Shown one piece after another: positions 1-6,074 of a stretch of DNA of 15,245 nt; the stretch's first letter is position 1, and each line of letters starts with the position of its first letter. A model generated the notes under the pieces. It was not told the origin of the DNA, ran no database searches, and worked only from the letters and a program-made list of their open reading frames with translations. The DNA lies in the NCBI GenBank assembly GCA_007125735.1, contig SLCP01000098.1, positions 1-15,245 on the forward strand. The letters are read 5' to 3'. This DNA comes from Coriobacteriia bacterium (GTDB lineage: Bacteria; Actinomycetota; Coriobacteriia; Anaerosomatales; SLCP01). Made by a program: the position numbers and the translations under genes.

Positions 1-1073
1 GCCTCGACTGCGGTGCGGTCGACTCGGTCGTGATCGACGCCAAGCAGGAGTACGCCGACGAGTTCATCGCGCCGGCGCTGAAGGCCAACGCGATGTACAT
101 GAACAAGTACCCGCTGGTCTCGGCCCTCTCGCGTCCGCTGATCGTCAAGCACCTGGTGAAGGTCGCCCGGGAGACGAACGCCGCTGGTGTGGCGCACGGC
201 TGCACCGGCAAGGGCAACGACCAGGTCCGGTTCGAGGTGGGCGTGGCATGCCTCGACCCCGACCTCAAGATCGTCGCCCCGGTCCGCGAGTGGGAACTCA
301 AGACCCGCGAGCTGGAGATGGAGTACGCGCGCGAGCGCAACATCCCGGTTCCAACCACGACCGAGAACCCCTACTCGATCGATGACAACCTCGGGGGCCG
401 CGCCATCGAGTGCGGCATCCTCGAAGACCCGTGGGTCGAGCCACCGGCAGACATCTACACGCTCACGGCCGACTCGCGCGGCAACCAGTGCGACGAGCCC
501 GAGTACGCAGAGATCAGCTTCGAGCAGGGCATTCCCATCGCGCTCGACGGCGAGCTCTGCAGTTTCCACGACATTATCGAGCGGATGAACGAGCTTGCCG
601 GCAGGCACGGGTTCGGCCGCATCGACATGATCGAGAACCGGCTCATCGGCGTGAAGTCCCGCGAGATCTACGAGGTCCCCGGAGCGCTCACCCTCATCAC
701 GGCGCACAAGGCACTCGAGGACCTCTGCCTCGAGCGTGAAGTGCTCCACTACAAGCTCGGCGTGGAGCAGAAGTGGGCCGAGCTCGTCTACAACGGGATG
801 TGGTTCTCGCCGCTCAAAGAGGCGCTCGACGGGTTCATCGACACCACCCAGCAGCTCGTGACCGGCGACGTGCGCCTGCGCTTCTTCAAGGGCAGCTGCG
901 TCACGGTCGGGCGTCGCAGCCCGTACTCGCTCTACGACTACAACCTCGCCACCTACGACGAGGCCGACTGCTTCGACCACGCCGCCGCCAAGGGATTCAT
1001 CGACCTGCACGGTCTGCCGGTGAAGGTCTGGGCGCGTCAGCGCCGCAAGGTGGGCAAGGAAGGGGAGGTCTAG
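1..1073 (+). CDS. argG: Argininosuccinate synthase, 3' part (5' end lies outside the window)
   Basis: It joins citrulline and aspartate, using ATP, to make argininosuccinate, the penultimate step of cytosolic arginine synthesis. The frame is open from the window edge (first full codon at position 3). About 356 residues are present against a usual length near 400, so the N-terminal ATP-binding P-loop is missing only because the window starts late. The GTG at position 30 is internal, not the start: the residues before it (LDCGAVDSV) already fit the family. Visible hallmarks are the signature HGCTGKGNDQVRFE, the segment ENPYSIDDNLGGRAIE, and ENRLIGVKSREIYE followed by GALTLITAHKALE. The stop is TAG at 1071-1073, and argH starts 4 bp later, so the two are almost certainly co-transcribed. 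Identification is firm. Confidence 0.97.
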   Translation, partial: LDCGAVDSVVIDAKQEYADEFIAPALKANAMYMNKYPLVSALSRPLIVKHLVKVARETNAAGVAHGCTGKGNDQVRFEVGVACLDPDLKIVAPVREWELKTRELEMEYARERNIPVPTTTENPYSIDDNLGGRAIECGILEDPWVEPPADIYTLTADSRGNQCDEPEYAEISFEQGIPIALDGELCSFHDIIERMNELAGRHGFGRIDMIENRLIGVKSREIYEVPGALTLITAHKALEDLCLEREVLHYKLGVEQKWAELVYNGMWFSPLKEALDGFIDTTQQLVTGDVRLRFFKGSCVTVGRRSPYSLYDYNLATYDEADCFDHAAAKGFIDLHGLPVKVWARQRRKVGKEGEV

Positions 1074-1077
1074 CTCC

Positions 1078-2493
1078 GTGTCAGACGCGAAGAAGCCCTG
1101 GGGCGGCAGGTTCGAGCACACCCCGAGCCGGTTCCTCGACGAGTTCGGCGCCTCGCTGCCGGTCGATAAGCGCATGTGGGCCGAGGACATCACCGGCTCG
1201 ATCGCGCATGCTCGCATGCTCGCGCGCCAGGGTGTCATCTCCGAGGCCGACGCCGACGCGATCGAAGAAGGGCTCTCCGAGATATACCGCGAGATCCGCG
1301 ACGGGCACTTCGACTTCGATGTTGCCGACGAGGACATCCACATGGCGATCGAGCGCGCGCTCACCGAGCGCATCGGGCCTGCGGGCGGCCGGCTGCACAC
1401 CGCGCGCAGCCGTAACGACCAGGTCGCACTCGATACGCGCATGTACGCCAAGCGCATGGCGCGCGAGCTCGCCGAGGCGCTCGCCGCGGTGCGTGCCACT
1501 CTCGCCTCACTCGCCGAGTCACACGCTGACGTCGTCATGCCCGGCTACACGCACCTTCAGAAGGCGCAACCGGTTCTTTTCGCACATCACATGCTCGCCT
1601 ACTTCTGGATGCTCGCCCGCGACGCCACGCGGGTGCGGCACGCCTACGAGGCCGCCGACATCATGCCGCTCGGCAGCGCCGCGCTCGCGGGGACCACGTT
1701 CCCCGTCGACCGTCGGTTCGTCGCGGACCGTCTCGGCTTCGCCGAGGTCACCGCGAACTCGCTGGACAGCGTCTCCGACCGCGACTTCCTGCTCGACCTC
1801 ACCTACGCGTGCACCGTGACGATGGTGCACCTCTCGCGGCTGTGCGAGGAGCTCATCATGTGGTCGTCGGAGGAGTTCGGGTTCGTCACGATGGACGACG
1901 CGTACTCCACCGGTTCGAGCATCATGCCCCAGAAGAAGAATCCGGACTTCGCGGAGCTCACCCGCGGTAAGACGGGCCGGGTCGTGGGCGACCTCGTCGG
2001 TCTGCTGACGGTGCTCAAGGGGCTCCCGCTCGCGTACAACAAAGACATGCAAGAGGACAAGGAAGGCGCGTTCGACGCCATCGACACGACGCTCGATTGC
2101 CTCACCGTGGTCGAGGGGATGCTCGCGACGATGCGCGTGAACGCCGAGCGGATGCTTGCCGGGGCGCACGGCGGCTTCATGGCCGCGACCGATCTCGCCG
2201 ACCACCTCGTGGGCGCGGGTATGCCGTTTCGCGAGGCGCACGAGGTCATCGGCAAGCTCGTGCTTTCGTGCGAGCGCGAAGGGCGCACGCTCCAGGACCT
2301 CTCGGCCGAGGAGTTCGCAGCCGTGCACCCTGCGCTCGGACCGGACGTGACCGGCGTCGTCGATGTGCGCGCCGTCGTCGAGCGGCGCGTGAGCGAGGGC
2401 GGCACGGGGCCGGCGAGCGTGGCGGCGCAGCTCGACGGCGCGCGCGACGAGCTTGCGGCGAGCAGCGCGTGGCTCGCGGGACTCGGCGGGTAG
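1078..2493 (+). CDS. argH: Argininosuccinate lyase
   Basis: It splits argininosuccinate into arginine and fumarate, the last step of arginine synthesis. The protein has 471 residues, normal for the family, and belongs to the fumarase/aspartase superfamily. The N-terminus KPWGGRFE is typical. T158-H159-L160-Q161 (in PGYTHLQKAQP) matches the catalytic Thr/His region. The superfamily signature GSSIMPQKKNPD begins at G279, with the catalytic serine in the S280/S281 pair on the mobile loop. The start is GTG at 1078, preceded by a purine-rich ribosome site (AAGGGGAGG, about 1059-1068) inside the end of argG. The 4-bp gap points to translational coupling with argG. No terminator hairpin is evident after the TAG stop. 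Nothing looks truncated. Confidence 0.97.
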   Translation: MSDAKKPWGGRFEHTPSRFLDEFGASLPVDKRMWAEDITGSIAHARMLARQGVISEADADAIEEGLSEIYREIRDGHFDFDVADEDIHMAIERALTERIGPAGGRLHTARSRNDQVALDTRMYAKRMARELAEALAAVRATLASLAESHADVVMPGYTHLQKAQPVLFAHHMLAYFWMLARDATRVRHAYEAADIMPLGSAALAGTTFPVDRRFVADRLGFAEVTANSLDSVSDRDFLLDLTYACTVTMVHLSRLCEELIMWSSEEFGFVTMDDAYSTGSSIMPQKKNPDFAELTRGKTGRVVGDLVGLLTVLKGLPLAYNKDMQEDKEGAFDAIDTTLDCLTVVEGMLATMRVNAERMLAGAHGGFMAATDLADHLVGAGMPFREAHEVIGKLVLSCEREGRTLQDLSAEEFAAVHPALGPDVTGVVDVRAVVERRVSEGGTGPASVAAQLDGARDELAASSAWLAGLGG

Positions 2494-2516
2494 CGGCTCG
2501 GGTATCATCGGGGAGT

Positions 2517-2579
2517 CCGCACCGCTCGCACTCGCACTGCTCGCACCCGCACCGCTCGCACGTTCCGCACCCGCCGCAC
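2517..2579 (+). repeat. C-rich direct repeat, eight copies of YCGCAC between argH and polX
   Basis: The hexamer YCGCAC (CCGCAC or TCGCAC) starts at 2517, 2526, 2532, 2541, 2547, 2556, 2565 and 2574. The spacings are 9, 6, 9, 6, 9, 9 and 9 bases, all multiples of three. The tract ends one base before the polX ribosome site and fills most of the 99-bp gap after argH. The top strand is almost all C, with some A, G and T. It could be a protein-binding array, part of the polX leader RNA, or a slippage-prone simple repeat. The sequence alone does not decide which. Confidence 0.75.
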
Positions 2580-2592
2580 GGGAGTGTTGCCG

Positions 2593-4350
2593 ATGTCCGA
2601 GTTCGACAACGCCGCCATCGCCCGCCACCTCGAGCTCACGGCCGACCTCCTCGAGGTCGCCGGTGCCGACAAGTACCGCTTCCTGTCCTACCGCAAGGCC
2701 GCGAACTCGATCCGGGCGTGGCCCGAGCAGCTGACCGCGCTCGCCGATGACGGCCGCCTGACCGACATTCCGGGTGTGGGCGCCAAGCTCTCGGCGAGCA
2801 TCACCGAGCTCCTGCACCACGGCACGTTCCCCGAGCTCGAGAGCGCCAAGAGCGCCTTCCCGCCCGGGGTCGTCGAGGTCATGCAGGTCCCGGGGGTCGG
2901 TCCGAAGCGTGCTCGCCAGTTCTTCGACTCCCTCGGCGTGGATTCCCCGCATGCGCTCGGCGAGGCGATCGAATCGGGCCGTCTCGTCACCCTCGGCGGC
3001 ATGGGCGCCAAGACCGTGGAGAACATCCGCCGAGGACTCGAGAGCTACCTGCGCCATCAAGGCCGGATGCTGCTCGCCGACGCCCTACCGCTCGCCGAAC
3101 GGATCGCAGGCGAACTCGTAGAGGGTGGGACCGTCGAGCACGCGGTGCCGGCCGGCTCGCTCAGGCGCATGCAAGAGACGATCGGGGACGTCGACATCGT
3201 CGCGAGCTCGCACGACCCAAGCGCCGCGATGGCCGCGGCACGCGGTCTCGCCGAGGTCGACCGCGTGATTGCGAGCGGCGACACCAAGACGAGCGTGCTC
3301 ACGAGCGGCGGCATCCAGGTCGATGTCCGCGTCGTCGAGCCGGAACAGTTCGGTGCGGCGCTCCAATACTTCACCGGCAGCAAGGAGCACAACATCCACC
3401 TTCGTGAGCGTGCGAAGAAGCGGGGCCTCAAGGTCAACGAGTACGGCGTGTTCCGCATCGCCGAGGACGGCGCGGACGGCGAGCGCATCGCCGGAGCCTC
3501 CGAGGATGATGTCTACGCGGCGCTCGGCATCGGGCAGGTCCCACCGCCCGAGATCCGGCACGACACCGGCGAGATCGAGGCTGCCGAGGAAGGCGCGCTG
3601 CCACGGCTCCTCGAGCGAGCCGACATCCGCGGCGACTTCCACGCGCACACCACGAGCACCGACGCACACTCCTCTCTCGCGGAGAACCGCGCGATGGCCG
3701 CAGAGCTCGGCTACGAGTACCTCGGCGTGAGCGACCACGCCTACGACCTGCGGATGGTGGGCGGGCTTTCCGTCGCCGAACTCGAGGAGCAGTGGGCCGA
3801 GGTCGACGCCCTCAACGCCGACGGCTCCGGCGCTCCCTACATCCTCAAAGGCATCGAGCTCAACATCGGTGCGGATGGCCGTGTGGACTACGAGCCGGAG
3901 GTGCTCGCGCGTTTCGACTACTGCATCGCCTCGCTGCACAGCGGGTGGAACGAGGGTGCCGAGGAGGTCACCGCCCGCCTGCTCGCAGCGATGGACAACC
4001 CCTACGTCGACATCATCGGCCACCCCACCGGCCGTATCCTGGGCCGTCGCGATCCACTACCCCTCGATATCGAGCGCGTACTTGCGAAAGCAGCCGAGAC
4101 GGGCACCATCATGGAGCTCAACGCATACCCCGATCGTCTCGACCTGCGCGACGTGCACCTGCGGATGGCGGTCGAGCACGGCGTCAAGATCGCCATCAGC
4201 ACCGATGCGCACCGGGCCGAGCATATGCACTACATGCGCTACGGTGTGGCGACCGCGCGGCGGGGGTGGGTCGGGCCCGAGTCATGTCTCAACGCCCAGC
4301 CGCTCGACACCGTGCGCGCCTGGCTGCGTCGTTCGCGCCAGGGCGGCTAA
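2593..4350 (+). CDS. polX: DNA polymerase X family protein with PHP exonuclease domain
   Basis: This is bacterial PolX: a gap-filling polymerase joined to a PHP-type metal-dependent nuclease, with roles in base excision and other repair. It has 585 residues, close to the usual 570-580. Order: N-terminal 8-kDa-like and helix-hairpin-helix region (IPGVGAKL, VPGVGPKRA and LGGMGAKT, within about 1-150); nucleotidyltransferase palm with G188-S189-L190-R191-R192 and catalytic D199, D201 and D244; PHP domain with H350, H352, D381-H382, E422, H449, H477, D538 and H540. All expected polymerase aspartates and PHP metal ligands appear present, so both activities are predicted to be intact. I chose ATG 2593 because GGGAG at 2580-2584 sits 8 bp before it; GTG 2584 is in frame but overlaps that ribosome site. 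mpg follows 4 bp after the stop. Confidence 0.95.
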   Translation: MSEFDNAAIARHLELTADLLEVAGADKYRFLSYRKAANSIRAWPEQLTALADDGRLTDIPGVGAKLSASITELLHHGTFPELESAKSAFPPGVVEVMQVPGVGPKRARQFFDSLGVDSPHALGEAIESGRLVTLGGMGAKTVENIRRGLESYLRHQGRMLLADALPLAERIAGELVEGGTVEHAVPAGSLRRMQETIGDVDIVASSHDPSAAMAAARGLAEVDRVIASGDTKTSVLTSGGIQVDVRVVEPEQFGAALQYFTGSKEHNIHLRERAKKRGLKVNEYGVFRIAEDGADGERIAGASEDDVYAALGIGQVPPPEIRHDTGEIEAAEEGALPRLLERADIRGDFHAHTTSTDAHSSLAENRAMAAELGYEYLGVSDHAYDLRMVGGLSVAELEEQWAEVDALNADGSGAPYILKGIELNIGADGRVDYEPEVLARFDYCIASLHSGWNEGAEEVTARLLAAMDNPYVDIIGHPTGRILGRRDPLPLDIERVLAKAAETGTIMELNAYPDRLDLRDVHLRMAVEHGVKIAISTDAHRAEHMHYMRYGVATARRGWVGPESCLNAQPLDTVRAWLRRSRQGG

Positions 4351-4354
4351 GGAG

Positions 4355-5029
4355 GTGGGCGACGCACCGCATCAGGAGCAGAGCGTAGTCGACGGGCACG
4401 TCCGGGCACCGCTGCCGCACTCGTTCTTCGACCGCGATCCGCGCAAGGTCGCTCGCGACCTCATCGGCACGGTTCTCGTGAGCACGGCTGGCGACACCCT
4501 TACCGGCGGCGCCATCGTCGAGACCGAGGCGTACCTCGGCAGTCATGACCCGGGAAGCCACGCGGCGACCAAGGGCATGACGCCACGCAACGCGGCGATG
4601 TACGGGCCTCCCGGCACTGTCTACGTCTACTTCACCTACGGCAATCACCACATGCTCAACCTCGTGTGCGGACCTGAGGGGGAGGCCGGTGCGGTGCTCG
4701 TGCGCGCGCTCGAGCCGACCATCGGCGTCGATGCGATGCGTGCCCGTCGCGCCGGTCGGCCGGATCGAGAACTCGCGAGCGGGCCGGGGAAGCTCGCCGC
4801 GGCGCTCGGCATCGACCTGTCTCACAACCGGACGGTGCTCGGCGCAGGGGACCTCGTCGTGTACGATGCTGACGAACCGTTCGATCGAGCTGTCGAGACG
4901 TCGGGGAGGATCGGCTTGAGTGCCGGTCACGAGTTGGAGCTGCGGTACTTCGCGGCCGGCTCGCCTCACGTGTCCCGTGGACGCACCGGTCCGCGGACCG
5001 CTCGAGGGACCCGACGCACGAGCAGGTGA
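4355..5029 (+). CDS. mpg: 3-methyladenine (alkyl-purine) DNA glycosylase, AAG/MPG family
   Basis: It removes alkylated or deaminated purines from DNA, leaving abasic sites for base excision repair. The protein has 224 residues, typical for the family. By correspondence with human AAG: catalytic E58 in VETEAY, Y60 and H69 in the base pocket, the intercalating tyrosine Y95 in YVYFTYG, and R117 in VLVRALEP. Other hallmarks are MTPRNAAMYGPPGTVY and, near the end, AAGSPHVSRG. GTG 4355 is the only ATG, GTG or TTG in frame between the polX stop and the conserved domain. However, AAGGAG directly abuts it instead of lying 5-9 bp upstream, so translation may depend on ribosomes finishing polX. About 20 N-terminal and 18 C-terminal residues lie outside the conserved core. 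The partnership with PolX in repair is an inference. Confidence 0.93.
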   Translation: MGDAPHQEQSVVDGHVRAPLPHSFFDRDPRKVARDLIGTVLVSTAGDTLTGGAIVETEAYLGSHDPGSHAATKGMTPRNAAMYGPPGTVYVYFTYGNHHMLNLVCGPEGEAGAVLVRALEPTIGVDAMRARRAGRPDRELASGPGKLAAALGIDLSHNRTVLGAGDLVVYDADEPFDRAVETSGRIGLSAGHELELRYFAAGSPHVSRGRTGPRTARGTRRTSR

Positions 5030-5048
5030 ACGAGGAGGGACGTGTGCT

Positions 5049-6005
5049 ATGAGACTCGCCGACATCTACCGCATCTGCGTCGACGCAGGCATCGAGGCCG
5101 ACGTGCGCGACCGGGCAGAGATCGACCGGGTGATGGGCGAGGCCAAGAAGGCCTACGACAAGCTCGACGAGGACGACCGGGAGTTCTTCGACACGGAGCG
5201 GCTGACCAACCCGTACTCCGACACGCGGATCTGTGCGGGCGAGCCCGACGCCGAGATACGCGGCCTTCTCGCCGGCATCGACATGGAGGTCGGTGAGGTC
5301 CTTCTCGCCGATCGGATGCGCGAGCGCGGCGAGCCGATCGATCTCATCTTCACGCACCACCCCGAGGGTCGCGCGTTCGCCACGCTGCATGAGGTCATGC
5401 ACATGCAGGCCGATATCTGGGCGGCGCAGGGAGTGAGCATCGCGGCTGGTGATGCACTCATCGGCCCGCGGGCAGAAGAGATCCGGCGCAAGGTGATGCC
5501 CGCGAACCACTACCGGGCCGTCGATGCTGCCGAAACACTCGGCCTGGCGTGCCTCTCGTGCCACACCCCCGCAGACAACAGCGTCAACCGCTTCGTGCAA
5601 CGCTTCTGCGACGAGGCCGAGGCGACCACGCTCGAACAGCTCGTGAAGGCGCTACGCTCGATCCCCGAGTATGCCGACGCGGCCCGCAAGGGGTGCGGAC
5701 CGACGCTCATCCAAGGGTCCGGACGCACCCGGCCGGGTAGGGTCGTCGTCGACATGACGGGCGGCACCGAGGGCCCGACCGAGGCGCTCGAGCGCCTGTC
5801 GGCTTCAGGGGTTGGCACGCTCGTGGGGATGCACTACTCCGAGGAGCACCGCAAGAAGGCCGAGGAGCTCAAGCTCAACCTCGTCATCGCCGGGCATGTC
5901 TCGAGCGACGCCATCGGCATGAACCTCGTGCTCGACGAGATCGAGAAGGCCGGCGACATCGAGGTGCACTGCGTCTCGGGGATGGTGCGCGTCACGCGGT
6001 CCTGA
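5049..6005 (+). CDS. NIF3-like putative dinuclear-metal protein (function unknown)
   Basis: The 318-residue protein resembles a family usually annotated as NGG1p-interacting factor 3 (NIF3)-like, which I recall mainly from anaerobic bacteria. Candidate metal ligands follow the NIF3 pattern: H103-H104 (THHPEG), H172 and D176 (CHTPADN), and H283 with D287 (AGHVSSD, where classical NIF3 has a Glu). H262 in GMHYSEEH is another candidate. Other blocks are LTNPYSDTRI, GIDMEVGEVLLADR, LHEVMHMQADI, VMPANHYRAVDAA and VVDMTGGTEGP. No signal peptide or membrane segment is visible, so it is probably cytosolic. ATG 5049 has a strong ribosome site, AGGAGGGA at 5033-5040, and lies 19 bp after mpg, so it is probably the last gene of the polX-mpg unit. 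Its reaction is unknown; a hydrolase role on a nucleotide-like substrate is a guess from related folds. Confidence 0.72.
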   Translation: MRLADIYRICVDAGIEADVRDRAEIDRVMGEAKKAYDKLDEDDREFFDTERLTNPYSDTRICAGEPDAEIRGLLAGIDMEVGEVLLADRMRERGEPIDLIFTHHPEGRAFATLHEVMHMQADIWAAQGVSIAAGDALIGPRAEEIRRKVMPANHYRAVDAAETLGLACLSCHTPADNSVNRFVQRFCDEAEATTLEQLVKALRSIPEYADAARKGCGPTLIQGSGRTRPGRVVVDMTGGTEGPTEALERLSASGVGTLVGMHYSEEHRKKAEELKLNLVIAGHVSSDAIGMNLVLDEIEKAGDIEVHCVSGMVRVTRS

Positions 6006-6025
6006 CTTGTAGAGTCCCTGGATGC

Positions 6026-6073
6026 ACGCGGCCGAGCACACGGGCATGCAGTGCCGTGGCTCGTGCCCCGCGT
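6026..6073. terminator. Imperfect palindrome filling a convergent gap, candidate bidirectional terminator
   Basis: Outer arms ACGCGG (6026-6031) and CCGCGT (6068-6073) pair perfectly. Inside, GAGC, CACG and GCA (6034-6046, with single bulges at 6038 and 6043) pair with TGC, CGTG and GCTC (6052-6062), around the loop TGCAG. The element starts 20 bp after the NIF3-like stop and ends one base before the complement of the PBP stop, so it could serve both converging transcripts. There is no T-run on either side, so this would be a hairpin-only terminator of a kind often proposed for high-GC Gram-positives. Function is inferred from structure and position. Confidence 0.6.
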
Positions 6074-6074
6074 G

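Noticed and set aside
2494..2516. A promoter for polX using TATCAT at 2503-2508
   Set aside because: The -10-like hexamer is fair, but no -35-like sequence lies at 16-19 bp and there is no TG extension, so I do not call it.
1519..3060. A 513-codon open frame on the - strand across argH and polX
   Set aside because: It lies antisense to two well-recognised genes, is rich in Arg, His, Glu and Val as expected from mirrored GC-rich codons, shows no family motif, and crosses a gene boundary.
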